From Spirogloea muscicola (Eukaryota > Streptophyta > Zygnematophyceae > Spirogloeales > Spirogloeaceae): DNA of 53,127 nt. The stretch is taken from contig WELB01000159.1 in assembly GCA_009602725.1 (NCBI GenBank), positions 121,398-174,524 of the forward strand, written 5' to 3'. The notes under the pieces are model-generated. The model had not been told where the DNA came from, searched no databases, and was given only the letters and a program-made list of their open reading frames with translations. The position numbers were made by a program, and so were the translations under genes. Shown here one piece after another: positions 11,986-23,400 of this stretch (positions are counted from its first letter, which is position 1; each line of letters opens with the position of its first letter).

Positions 11986-14143
11986 TCAAAGCAAGACATG
12001 TGAACAAACAATACAAGACACTAAATAAAAAATGTACTGCAAGCATTGAAATGGAAATAGAGTAAATGAGCTGCAAGCAGCAACTGAAAGTAGTCAGAAA
12101 TAATGCCAGGCCTTACCTGCCAAGAATGATAGAGTTGTTGAGAGCGCAGCAACTGTCAGAGCCTTGGCAGCCACACCAGCGGCATCGCATCAGCTGCTTG
12201 GTCTTGAAACCAGCCGCCAACCACCCACTGTCTGGTGGTGGCCTACTGCTCGCTGGTGGGCTACTGCCTGGCAGTGGCATATCGGTCGTAATAGCCTTGT
12301 CATCAAAGTGATCGGGGACAATTTCGGGCATCTCCTGGAAGTTCGCCCGCTGCTCGACGCACTCGTCGCCAGCCCCTTGTTCCATCTCCTTCAGGTCGGG
12401 CTTTTTCCAATCGTTGCCGTTGCAGCCCTCTGCAGTTGCACCAGCGGGCAAAATCTTCATAGAGCCCGCAGCCTCCTCAAGAGGCCTCTGGTCGTTTACC
12501 ATAGGTGAGTGCTGCTCATTGCTAGAGGCGCACTGAGGGCCGTCGTTCTCCTCAGCAGCGCCTTGCTCAGCGGCATCAGACTTCCTTCTCACTGTGGCGC
12601 TGGCCCACGTGGTGTTTGCGGCAGGGTGCCACACAGCGAGATTGTCCGCGCCGCTGCCCACATGAGCAGCATCTTCTGATTGCAAGTGCCTATAGCCACT
12701 GTCTGCAGCTGGGATGCTGTTGTATTTTGAGCAGGCGCCATTTGCCACCTCACCGCCGTCATCGACAAAGTCCAGCCGTCTGGCAGTAGTTGCTGGCTCA
12801 ACTCCCTTTCCCGTAGTGTCGGCAGCTGGAAGGGCGCTGAGAGCGGCGGGCTCGGCTGTGATTGAGCTGAAGTCCTCCGAGCTGGGTGGTGACACCGCGT
12901 GTAGTTGGATAACAGAGCAGGGCGACTCCTCACCCTCCATGCCACCGTCTTTCGCCCCTGCCGCCACTGAAGCCGCTTCTGGAGGCTTGCTTATGCTGAC
13001 CCCAATTGCGTCAGCGGCGGTTGAAGGAATGGCCATGCACTCCTCCTCCTCCTCCTCCTCCTCCTCCTCCTCCTCCTCCTCCTCCTCCTCCTCCTCCTCC
13101 TCCTCCTCCTCCTCCTCCTCCTCCTCCTCCTCCTCCTCCTCCTCCTCCTCCTCCTCCTCCTCCTCCTCCTCCTCCTCCTCCTCCTCCTCCTCCTCCTCCT
13201 CCTCCTCCTCCTCCTCCTCCTCCTCCTCCTCCTCCTCCTCCTCCTCCTCCTCCTCCTCCTCCTCCTCCTCCTCCTCCTCCTCCTCCTCCTCCTCCTCCTC
13301 CTCCTCCTCCTCCTCCTCCTCCTCCTCCTCCTCCTCCTCCTCCTCCTCCTCCTCCTCCTCCTCCTCCTCCTCCTCCTCCTCCTCCTCCTCTACATCCTCC
13401 TCCTCCATCCCCTCAGGCAAGCTCGGCAGGCTGCGCTTGTGCTCGCCTCCCTCCTCTTCCTCCTCCTCCTCCTCCTCCTCCTCTACATCCCCCTCCTCTG
13501 TTCCCTCAGGCAAGCTTGGCAGGCTGGGCTCGTGCTCGCTGCTGTTGCGGGCAAGGCCATCACCATCATCCTTGGCGTTGTTGGCTGCTGCCCATGTACG
13601 GGTGTGCTCGTCCTCTGCTCCCTGGAACCACTCGATTGACACGGACGGCTCGTTCACCGACGTGCCAGCACGAGTCTTGCCATCGGCCAGCCGCTCGCAC
13701 ACCCCCGCGGGCTCGCTATGGCTGGACTCTGTGCATTGCCCACGCAGCATATGCAGCATTAGTCGTGGGTCACTGCAGGCTATCCTCGCTGCATCAGCAG
13801 CGAGGACAGTGCCCCTGACGGTGGCAGGCAGCAGGGCTGCGACCACAATGCTGCCCATGCCCGGTAAGGGCTGGGCATGGCCAGGTCCGGAACCCAGTTG
13901 ATGTCGCCCATTGCGGGCTCGGCATTTGGCGAGGACGAGAATGCAATCAGCAGGGGATGAGTTTGGCGGTGGAAGGGTGCGGGGCTCGCCTGCAGCATCA
14001 GCGGCCAGGCGAGCCTCGCGGCGCTGCAGCAGCAGGACGGTGGCGAGCTCCACAAAGGGCGCCACGGTGAGCGGGATGAGCGCGGCGGCGCCAAAGGCAA
14101 TGACCGCCCCGGCGATGGCCTCGCGGCGGCTGGCCCCGCCCAT
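11986..14143 (-). CDS. candidate low-complexity acidic membrane protein with giant poly-Glu tract
   Basis: A frame of over 2 kb, uninterrupted from ATG at 14143, is long for this intron-rich genome. The N-terminus (AIAGAVIAFGAAALIPLTVA) could form one or two membrane helices. The middle has two copies of a module built on SLPSLPEG, followed by DVEEEE. The second copy runs into more than 110 consecutive Glu encoded by (GAG)n. The in-frame stop at 12113 lies inside a strong donor, CAG|GTAAGG (last exon base 12117). The coding region therefore probably continues through an intron to an acceptor at 12071-12072 and a stop at 11986-11988; this 3' exon is inferred. A cysteine-rich stretch (CRWCGCQGSDSCC) precedes the donor. 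No family is recognised. The opposite strand is also open through the microsatellite (poly-Ser, poly-Pro), so coding is likely but unproven. Confidence 0.45.
13041..13390. repeat. (TCC)n/(GGA)n trinucleotide microsatellite
   Basis: About 350 bases of essentially uninterrupted TCC units, roughly 116 copies, followed by shorter interrupted tracts up to about 13490. On the minus strand this is GAG repeated in the Glu frame of the surrounding candidate gene. Purine/pyrimidine strand asymmetry of this length can form triplex DNA and is prone to length change. Confidence 0.98.
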
Positions 14144-15633
14144 GTCTCAGCCCCGGGCTGCGGCGGAGGGGCAGGCAGGCTCGCCCGACAGGAGAAGCGC
14201 GAGGGAGACGGCAGGCAGGCAGGCAGGCCGGGCAGGACGGGCGGGCCAAGTGGGCGAAGGCGGGGGTGGGCCAGTGCTTAGTGCGGACGAGGCAAGGCGC
14301 CTGAGTAAGAGAGGGAGAGAGGGGGTGAAGAACGCGGCTGCTGACACAAAGGGGCTGTTAGAAGGAAGAAGAGTCCATCCAGGAGAAAATGCGGATGTGG
14401 GGGGTTTGGCATCTTCACGGCAGAGCCGCAAGGCTGTGTGTGGCCGAGATGAGGGAGGCATGGGAATGGGTGTCCTCTGGGTCAGCGCCCTCTGCTGGAT
14501 GAGTCCTTCTTTCTGGGCTTATCGTTTACCGGCTCTACGCTTCTGTCGACTCTTTTCGGGCTGGCTTTTCACAGCCCTCGCCGAATGAGAGCTGCTTCTT
14601 CTGGGCGAGGAGAGAAATTAGTAACAGCTCTCACTCTCTCTCTGGGCGAGCAGGCATCTCATTCCAGCCCAGCCGAGACTCGGGTTGGGCGGAGCCCCCA
14701 CCCCCCCCACAAGAAGAAGTGCGCGCCCATAGAGAAGAGGGGCTGGCAAAGCCAGCCCAAAAAAGAATGGACAATGTCCAAAGCCAAAGAAAAAGGAGCC
14801 GGAAAAAGAATGGACACAGGCGCAGGCGGGCGGCAAACACTAATGTGACTGTAAGCAGCTCTCTCTCTCTCTCTATGGGCGCGCAGTTCTCTCTCCTCTC
14901 TCCTTTTGGATGGGCCGACTGCTGCGAAAGCCCCAGAACTGCAAGCGAGAAAGGCGAGGGGGGCGGCGGCGACAGTTAGGGGCGGCGCCGCCGGGCGCAG
15001 GGAAGCCTCATCGCCGGCGCTGGTGGGCGGGAGGGCGGGAGGGAGGCGGAGAGAGGGGGGGAAAACAATTCTTGCACTGAGAAAGGCAATGCTGTGAGGC
15101 TGAGGCAGTGGCTGTGAGAGGCCAGCCCCAAAAAGGGACGATCAAGAGGGGAGGGGGGAGGTGGAGGGAGGGAGGGTGGGGCATGGGNTGGGGGCGGTGG
15201 GGCGGGGCCGCCACCCCCCTCCGTATCTCCGCCCTGCTCGCCACGCTGCCACCACGTGTCCCAGGCGTCCCGACGCCCCTCCTTCCTCCCCGAACGATCG
15301 CTGGCGGCGCCGCGCTCCTGCCTCACCTTCGCACTGGCTTTTGCGTGAACAACTTGAAGAAAGGCAAATCTCATCTCTGGCTCCGGCCAGGGGACCCACT
15401 TCCAGGAGCCTAGCTTCTCTGACCTGCGGCTGCTTAGCAGGGGTTACTGAGTAATACGTAGCTGCTTTGTTTCTTGTTGTGCTTGTTTTGCTTAGCGCTT
15501 CCCTGGCCCCCTTCTCATACTTTGTTCTTTCTTTTTTGGGATGGCTTTTCCAGCCCCTATCCTCAGTGGGCGAGCCCTTCAATCTCATGCGCGCCGCGCG
15601 CCTTATCTCGCCCAACTCCCAGAAAGCTACACT
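14144..15633. other. GC-rich promoter-like block and stem-loop repeat cluster
   Basis: The first part is the CpG-rich 5' flank of the acidic-protein candidate. From about 14510 to 15590 the sequence is made of purine/pyrimidine-skewed low complexity mixed with several copies of the GGGCTGGC stem-loop module in both orientations. A single N lies at 15188. Open frames here are low-complexity shadows and I see no convincing gene. Confidence 0.6.
14546..15590. repeat. cluster of GGGCTGGC...CAGCCC stem-loop modules
   Basis: Copies begin near 14555 (GGGCTGGCTTTTCACAGCCC), 14735 (reverse orientation, GGGGCTGGCAAAGCCAGCCC), 15105 (reverse, GTGAGAGGCCAGCCCC) and 15539 (GGATGGCTTTTCCAGCCCC). Each can fold into a short hairpin. 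Most are flanked by a run of T or A on one side and by GGGCGAGC-like sequence on the other. The copy near 14735 matches the one near 46570 over about 45 bases in opposite orientation; the copy near 15539 matches the one near 46740 in the same way. This points to a dispersed repeat family rather than chance palindromes. Confidence 0.75.
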
Positions 15634-15830
15634 AGAAAGCTGGTCGAGGCTTAGCTGGTGGCACGAAGGCTTGTCAATTGCCGTCCGATATTCGGGCATC
15701 AGTTAGCGACCTCTACGTGCTGGCTCGTGGCTACTGAGCGGGTCAGCTCAGCAGCAGGTGATGTAACTCTATCCATGTGCTTGCCGTTGTACTTGGCCGC
15801 TCAGGCCCTCCATCACTCAATTCACACTCT
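15634..15830 (+). mobile_element. dispersed retroelement 3' tail (copy A)
   Basis: About 197 bases matching the reverse complement of copy B (29093-29290) almost end to end by eye. Shared blocks include AGAAAGCTGGTCGAG, TTAGCTGGTGGCAC, TATTCGGGCAT, TTAGCGACCTCTA, TACTGAGCGGGTCAGCT, AGCAGCAGGTGATGT and GTACTTGGCC. The copy has no coding sequence upstream, as expected for a 5'-truncated LINE insertion or for an unrelated interspersed repeat. Confidence 0.8.
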
Positions 15831-17886
15831 CAACCCTTACAAACTTTCAATATACGATCACGGGCTGCTATCTCGCAGCATTTTTGCTGGTGCGCTTATC
15901 AGATTCCGGCTCTTTTTTGCCCCACCCACCTCCTCTGCTGATTTTTTTTCTGCTGATTGTCCTGCCCCCTAGAATCCTGCAATTCCGTTTGAAATGGTCG
16001 CTCACATTCATCGCCCCTCGTCGCTCACTTTCATCGCCCCTATCTGCTAATAAGCGATCTACCCATCTCGATGGTCTAGATCTACAAAGCTTTGCCATCG
16101 CCCTTGCCACGGCTCTTATTGTAAAATAAACCTGAGCTTTGCCTCTATTGTCTCCAATTGCTTCTTGCATCTCTTGCCAGTCACTCCAGCAGATTTTAGA
16201 GGACTTTCTGCACACCTCCAGGGCTCCAGTGCCAGCCATAGAAAGGACCCTCCCATCGTGGGTGCGGGTGCAGCCATGCTCAACATGCCCAGTGTGGCAC
16301 ACCTCCAACAGTGCGTCTCGTGTAAAGGGTGACCTGCACCTATACAATTCCTTGCAACATTTGGCAAATTCTGGAAGCCCTTATGGTCTGTCTCTATAGA
16401 AATACAACGCACAAGGTGTTTCCAGCACACAGCTAGAGAAAAGACATACGACCTTTGCCATTCCTGTAGAGACCCCCAATGCAAAAGGTCCATACAATAT
16501 CGTCAAGACGCGTTTTTTTTCAGCCTGTCTCTACAAGAGATTCCGGGTGACAGAAGGCATGCGCTGCTGAACAAATTTCAGCAACTGCACTTTCAAGTCT
16601 GGCATAGTAGGAATGCAGGGCCTGCTGAGGCAATAACATTGGTAACAACAGAAAATTGATCAAGATACATACATGGAGACTTGCCTGTCTCAATGACACG
16701 AACACTCAGTTGAGATATCAAGACCAACTAAAGGGGCTACACTCGCTTCATTCCAAGATTGATGATCGCTTTTCAGCATTCTCATAAGAGCACCAGGAAG
16801 AAGTGCTATGCATTTACTGCATAATTCGTGCTGAGTTAGCTTAGGAGCAGTGTCAACAGGATCTGCTTCTCAACGACCACTGGTTCTCTATCGGAATCCG
16901 CCACCATGCAAGCTTGCCTGATGCATTCTCAGACCTTGCTGCAATCAATATACCAAGCTCGGCGTGGCTCGCATGGCTGGCTGTCTGACGTAGTTGAGGC
17001 AGGCGCTCTTGGTCCCAGCTCCCGCCCGTAAACCTCAGAGGCCTCGCGCGGCTGCCAAGCACAACCTGCAGTTGTCAATGACCTTCACCGAGACTTATGG
17101 CAGCTGCTTGAGAACATTGCATTAGTCGTGATTCAACTGCAAATTTGGGACTGCAACCATGTGGAACATACATGTCAATCTGTCAACTTCGTCTGCCTTA
17201 CTCAAGAATGATAGATGTGTAATGTTCTGACATTGACATCCTTCAGACACTTCTGATACGATTTGGCTATACAACTTAACAGTCAAGAATTAGCATGCAG
17301 CTACTCTGGGGCGAAGCTGCTTCAGGTTAAGGAGAAGCAGCAGGCCTAGTGCTGATGCTCGTAGGAACAACCAATCAGTTAAAGAGATCAAGCAAGCCGG
17401 GTCAAGGGCACTTTACAGAGGAGATTTTCTCAAGCTTCCAATTGTACTCCCTGAAGTAACCCTCAGGATCGTCGCAGCCCCATTTCCATGATCTCACCAG
17501 TTCCGACTCGCTTTCACTGCTCCTTTCAAGGACTGCTGCCGAGATCTAGCAATGTGCACATTGGCTATGGTTGAGATGTCTGAAGAGCTAACGAAAGCCA
17601 CTCTCACTATGGTATCACAGGAACTCTGACGAAGGGGGCCATATTGTGTCATGCTGCCACAGCAGTGGCCGAGCTGGCCACAAGGAGCACCTACATCAAA
17701 TTTGATTAGTGACACGTTGAGGGCATGCTCCGTCAAGAGATTGCGAGTCCAGTGTGATCTGCACCTCACTGCAGCAAGGATATGGAGCAAGAAAAGAATA
17801 TATTTCTTACGGAGAGGGCAAAAGAAGACTCAAGCGCAAGACATGTCGATGAATGAGGAGTAAGGTGCAAGGAAAGACAGGCACAC
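15831..17886. other. unassigned region downstream of the methyltransferase gene
   Basis: Moderate-GC sequence with no conserved gene that I recognise. A minus-strand frame at 16116-16493 is open but shows no family features. Minus-strand sequence around 17640-17790 (NLLTEHALNVSLIKFD and following) could hold a last exon of the neighbouring methyltransferase, but I could not make the splice phase agree. Confidence 0.4.
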
Positions 17887-19591
17887 CCCAGTGGCAATGA
17901 GCCGGGATGTCGAAGTAGACATGCTGCTGATGCTGCTGATAAGCTTGCTCACCAACTCAGGCTGGAGGTACCTGGAAGCATGACAGTGCGTGATAACGAG
18001 CAAGCTTGTGGGGTCTGGGGACAAAGCATAGGACACAGTGAGTGTCAAGGACATTGTCAAGGACATAACAACTCACATGCTGCCACAGTCCACTAGTCTG
18101 TCCAGAACATGCAGAGGCCGACCACAAGACGTGAAGATGAGAAAAGTAAGTAGGACCACAAGACAATCACTTCATGGTATAGCACAGTGGCAGCTGACAT
18201 TCTCACATCAGCAGGCCCTCAAGCACCCATGTAGTCCAGGCGGTGCTGTCAAAACCCTGCTCTCGCAATTTACCCTGCCAGCTGTCTGTGCCAACACTGA
18301 CAGGGACAGTAAACCTCTCCTCTGCCAGAGTGATGGGAGGAAGCTTGCCACTCGCTCGAAGCTGCAAGAGAATTTTGTCTTTTGCCTTCACAACATTCGG
18401 CCTGTCCACCTCGAAGAGTGCATTGGCTGGTGGGTGAGGGCTGCAGCGGCCACATAGCTCGCAGTAAATTACACACATACCTTGACAAAGTAGTAGTTCC
18501 CAGGCTATGGGTTCTGAGTTAGGCATTACGCATTTTCACGGGTGAGTGAAGATTGAGGATCTCCATTGTCATCTTCATTATACAATTTGAAATCAATTGA
18601 GGAGACCATCCCATCTCATCAGTGGCTGAGAACAGCAAGAACCGTACTTGTCTCACTTACTTGTCCCCCGCCAGGATGCTGGGAAGCCGCCAAGCTCGAG
18701 CATCCATGCCGCACCCCATGATGACGACCTGGCAACGGCCGGGAGCCTGCACGTCGTCAACCTGGCGGCAGAGGCCTTCAAAGGCCTGCAGGGCCTGGAG
18801 GAGAGCGTCATCGATCCACTTTGTCCGCAGCGCAAATCGTGCCGGATTATATCCAGCTGCGGCTGCAACCAACGCAGCGCCCAAATAAATCGCTTCAAAT
18901 CCGAGGCATTACAAGCGACTAGCCTGGCATTTAGATGCTCCGAGCCAGCAAGCCATTCGACGTTTCAGCCTGGCGAGCAAGGCGGCATGCGGCAAGATGA
19001 CGATCTATCCTTACACCACCTGATCTATCTACAGTAAACAATCATCTCTTTTATCATCCCACTCCAAGAGAATTAAAGTCTTGATGGAGATTAGGTTCTT
19101 TTCGAAGTTGCTTTCCAAATAGCTACCAGTGTCTTCTTGGCTATGCACTAGACATCTAATGTGGATGTTGCGTTCTGGCTTGGCCGGCAGCATGGGCCAG
19201 GAGGCCCACCACGGGCGCGCTGACGGGCCAGCGCGATGGGGCCGGCGAGCGGCGCGGCCAGCGGGTCGCGGAAGAGCGCGTCGGGGCGCTCCGACTCCGC
19301 CGCGCGGTACGCCGCGATGGTCTGTGACGAGAAGGACACCACGTCTGCACAGCACGCGACGCGAGAAGAATACAATCAGCAGCCGCATTCTTTGCAACGT
19401 AAGATCTATCTCAGTCACTACCTCCGGCAATGATCTCGAGCGGCCGTAAGAGTGAGCAGCCGTCAAAGCGAGTGACGTCCCTTTCGGAAACGCCGCCGCG
19501 ATCGCCGGACCTTTGAGCTCGCCGTAGCGACCGCCATCTGGCGCGCCGGCTGCGGCGCCGCCGCCGCCGCGGCCCGCCTCGCCCGCCGCCT
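17887..19591 (-). CDS. LCM/TIGR00027-type SAM-dependent methyltransferase (5' end in gap)
   Basis: Resembles the leucine carboxyl methyltransferase-like superfamily of putative SAM-dependent O-methyltransferases. Minus-strand exons: 19422 into the N gap; 19344 down to about 19220; about 18870-18661; 18440-18207; 17971-17887. Recognisable blocks are TIAAYRAAESERPDALFRDP (N-terminal family signature), RTKWIDDALLQAL, the SAM-binding loop VVIMGCGMDARAWRL, ALFEVDRPNVVKAKD and TTWVLEGLLMYLQPELV. The 18661, 18207 and 17971 junctions agree in phase. No ATG is visible in frame before the gap, so the start is probably inside it. After LIATG the frame may splice to about 17.7 kb or end near 17830. Substrate is unknown. 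The divergent neighbour SEND1 starts beyond the gap. Confidence 0.75.
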
Positions 19592-19982
19592 NNNNNNNNN
19601 NNNNNNNNNNNNNNNNNNNNNNNNNNNNNNNNNNNNNNNNNNNNNNNNNNNNNNNNNNNNNNNNNNNNNNNNNNNNNNNNNNNNNNNNNNNNNNNNNNNN
19701 NNNNNNNNNNNNNNNNNNNNNNNNNNNNNNNNNNNNNNNNNNNNNNNNNNNNNNNNNNNNNNNNNNNNNNNNNNNNNNNNNNNNNNNNNNNNNNNNNNNN
19801 NNNNNNNNNNNNNNNNNNNNNNNNNNNNNNNNNNNNNNNNNNNNNNNNNNNNNNNNNNNNNNNNNNNNNNNNNNNNNNNNNNNNNNNNNNNNNNNNNNNN
19901 NNNNNNNNNNNNNNNNNNNNNNNNNNNNNNNNNNNNNNNNNNNNNNNNNNNNNNNNNNNNNNNNNNNNNNNNNNNNNNNNNN
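19592..19982. other. assembly gap (N run)
   Basis: 391 consecutive N between a CCG/CGC-rich island and a long TC microsatellite. It probably hides the start of the methyltransferase gene and part of the dinucleotide repeat, which are typical causes of assembly failure. The true size may differ from 391. Confidence 0.99.

Positions 19983-20073
<91 letters not shown>
19983..20073. repeat. (TC)n dinucleotide microsatellite and pyrimidine tract
   Basis: At least 45 uninterrupted TC units abut the N gap, so the repeat may be longer than shown. A further 160 bases or so of C/T-rich sequence follow to about 20240. Frames read through it (poly Arg-Glu) are shadows. The tract lies in the divergent interval between the methyltransferase and SEND1. 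Confidence 0.97.
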
Positions 20074-20078
<5 letters not shown>

Positions 20079-20421
20079 CCCCTCCCTCCCTTCTCCCTCC
20101 GTCCCCCCAGCTCTCTCTCCCTCCCTCCCCGCTCCCTGTCTCCCTCTCTCGCTCCCTCGCCTGCCTCCCCTACCCCCCTCTCTTTGGTCTCTCTCCCCCC
20201 TCCCTCCACCGCCCACCGAGAGTCTCGCTCCCTTCGTCCGTCCCTTTGGCCCTCTATCTTAGATCCGTTCCTGGTGGCGAAGGCACCACAGAGCAAGCAC
20301 GAAGGAGGTCTCCCCACAAATTCACACCCTCTCTAGCAAGGCCCACGTATGGAGCAGCTGCACTGACGCACCCCCGGGGGAGGCGCCTTCCTGCCATAAG
20401 CATAGCGCGTGCCAAACCCAC

Positions 20422-23400
20422 ATGGGCGTGCACAGCCTCTGGCAGGTCCTGGAGCCCGTGCGACGGCGGCTGCCGCTCAGTGCCATTGCGTGAGGGCCCC
20501 CACATCCTCCCCAAGACCTCGACCAGGTTTCGGGCCCTGCATGCCAGAGCCTGGCGTTCATGCAGCTCTGATGCAACCTCGCATCATGCGGGCCTGCCCA
20601 TGCAAGCATGGCCATGATGCCCGACACGCCGCCCCGCCTGCAACGGCAATGATGACTATGCAGGAACCAGGCGCTGTGCATCGACCTCTCCTACTGGCTC
20701 CTGCAGCTCGGCAGCGCTGTCGGCAGCGCTGGCAGCCATGGCAAGCCGCACCTGCGGGGGCTCTTCCACCGCCTGCGCGCGCTCATCGGCCTCAACTGCC
20801 ATGTCATCCTCGTTGCAGGCACGTGCACCAACACCCACAAAAGTATGTCAAAGAAAGATTTCAACTAAAGTTTCTGGATACTGAAGGCCAGACAGTTTCT
20901 GTCTTATCAGTTCGATGCCGTTGTTGCAGTGGCTCCATCAGCATTGCTGGTGTTTGACCAAGTCGTATTGAGAGCATTTGTCGAGCGGCGCTTGGAAGCA
21001 GACGGCGATGTGCCTGCCATCAAGGAGCCCGTGTACCAGCTGCGGCAGAAGCTTGGTGCCGCAACCGCCTCCCGTGGTCGCGGCGGCAGGGCCCCCGGAA
21101 GGCCGCTCCACACCCAGGCGGCCAGCGGTGGCCGCACCCGGCACAAGCGGCGGGCGGGCTCCGACTTCGGCCGCATGGTGGAGGAGGCCAAGGCCCTAGC
21201 TGCGGCTCTTGGCATTCCTACAGTCACCAGGTCGCCCAGATAGGCCATGGCATTGCCGCGCCCGCTGGCCCGCCGTCATGCATGCATCCTTATCATGCAT
21301 GCATCCGCTTTGCAGAACAACGTGCAGCAGGTTGCGCCCCAGTTATGAGCAGCTGGCCAGGCTCGCTGCATCTTCCATATGATACCAGTTGCAGAATCCC
21401 AGAATGGCAACCTGACTCGCCTCAATTCCTGCGCAGCCCAGAGGAAGGAGAGGCGCAATGCGCAGCGCTCATCCTGTCAGGCATCTGCGTGAGCCATTCA
21501 TTCACTTATCCTCCTCCAATGAGCAACCTGTCAAGTCCGTTGCCACCACTGCTCAGCATTGGAAAGCATTGGAAGGTTGCGTCAGGTTGCTGCAAGTCGG
21601 TTGCGTGTTGCAGGATGCGTGTTGCACGGGCGACTCGGACGCGTTCCTCTTCGGTGCAACCGTTGTGTACCGCGACATTAGCCTGTCAGGTTACTATCAT
21701 ATTCCAAATTTGTGTAGCTTGACACCTAAATAGCTGCCTAACCTTGTGTATAAGCCTCTACTTTGATATTGTAATCTCACTATCTACAGCCAAGTTCCCC
21801 TTGCTGCTTGACAGCAAATTGCCGTTGCCGCGTTGCTCGGCCAGGGTTTAGCATTCACAGCCTTTGGTGCACAGTCCCCATGTCTCTGACGGTCAGCCAT
21901 GCGGGGGCCCTCGCGGTTTGTGGCAGACAACTGCGTGGACGCCTATGCCATGGCTGATGTCCGCAAGCATCTCGGGCTGGGCCGCAAAACGCTGGTGAGC
22001 TTGCGGAAGCCCTGGCTAGCTCCTGCTGGTGCTCAAGCCTTTCTCCAGCAAGAGCTGACAGACAGCGGTGCTGCCGCCAGTGCTTTGTGAGGCCTCGATC
22101 GACATCCCTTGGCGCTCTCAAAGTCAGACCCCCGATCTTGATAGCTCAGTGACCACCTCTTTTAGATTGCGCTTGGGCTCCTCCTGGGCTGCGACTACCA
22201 CGAAGGCGTCCCGGGTGTCGGGCCGGTGAGGGGCAGCCCTTCCTTATGGAGGCTGCAAGGGTCTATGCCAAGCCTCTGTTTTGGCCTTAAGTTTGCCTTC
22301 CATATCCTACTCCACTCTGCCTTGTGTTGCAGGAGCTGCACTTCACCCTATCTAATTCTGTGTATTGTAGAGGTTATGTTGTGGTCAAGGAGTCAAGATA
22401 GTGTCAAGACACTGGTATGCTGTGCAATTGATACAGGAGAAGGCGATGAAGATCGTGCAGCACATCGGCTGCAAGGCTGTGTTGCCATGCATACGGGCGC
22501 ATGGTGTGGCGGCCACTGCAGCAATGGCGAAGGATAAGATGAAGCCTCCAAACCTTGAGAATTTGTTCGGCACTCTCAACGTCTATGGCCATTTGGGCGA
22601 TACCGTGGGTGAGCGAGGCCTCTGGCTGTCATCACGACTTGCTCCATGCTACCTCCATAGGGACATTCAGTGACTTTACTTGTTTCCGCAATGCCAAGAA
22701 CAGATTAGTCACCATTAGTTGTGATATGATAAGCCCGCACTTGACATGCCCAGGGCCTGTGTCAGTGCAGCAAACGAGGCAACTTTGTGTGCGCTGGCCA
22801 TTGATGCCTTCTTGGAGCCAAATTGCCTTGCTGCTGACTTGAGCGTACTTAAGTGAGTCACCACTACTACAAACAGATACATCAAGTGCTGGCCTTGAGA
22901 TCCTCTGAGGAGGAGCAGTCAAGTTGGATTGGGAGGTCTTGGTCAAGAAACATGCGGCTTTGCAGTGATGGGCCAGGTCAACATGGTTATGTTAGCAAGC
23001 TCAATTTCTTGTGCAGAAGTATTTGACCGGTATGGCATGTGCGTATCGGTCGAAGAAGTGGCAAGTAAGCTAACAATGCCCAAGAAGGACTGATGTGACT
23101 TCTTACTATGGAGCCTTGTGCACACAGGAGGTATGCCGAGGGACCAGGCTCGTCGCCCGACGTGGCGGCCATCACGCACTTCTGTGAGATTTACATGGAG
23201 TGGCCGCCAGAAGTCACGGGTTTGCTTCCTCGACTTCACCAGGCTCAGGCTGTCTGCATGGCACTGCAATCGAGGGGCTCATGTTACATGATACACAGTA
23301 ACCAGATGGTTGGCTACATGTCTCATTCAGGAAACTACCTGCTGACAAAGATTGCAGAGAGGGACTTGTGTCGAGCTGCTATTGCACAAGAGAAGGTATT

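Noticed and set aside
12714-13901. Plus-strand open frames with long poly-Ser or poly-Pro opposite the acidic gene
   Set aside because: They exist only because the TCC repeat is open in every frame. The minus-strand frame is longer, has non-repeat protein-like ends and a good splice donor.
14976-15706. Open frames on both strands around 15.0-15.7 kb
   Set aside because: Low-complexity Pro/Gly/Arg frames through repeats and an N. Parts of the same sequence recur in the second repeat cluster and near 29.2 kb.
19029-20317. Long minus-strand frames with Arg-Glu repeats across the gap
   Set aside because: They consist of N-derived X residues and (GA)n translation. Neither N-terminal part has protein character.
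20818-20842. Alternative SEND1 exon 2 end at GTATGT (20843)
   Set aside because: It would add residues and join to MAPSALLVFD, but the conserved I-L-V-x-D-G-x-x-P block is restored only by joining 20818 to 21002.
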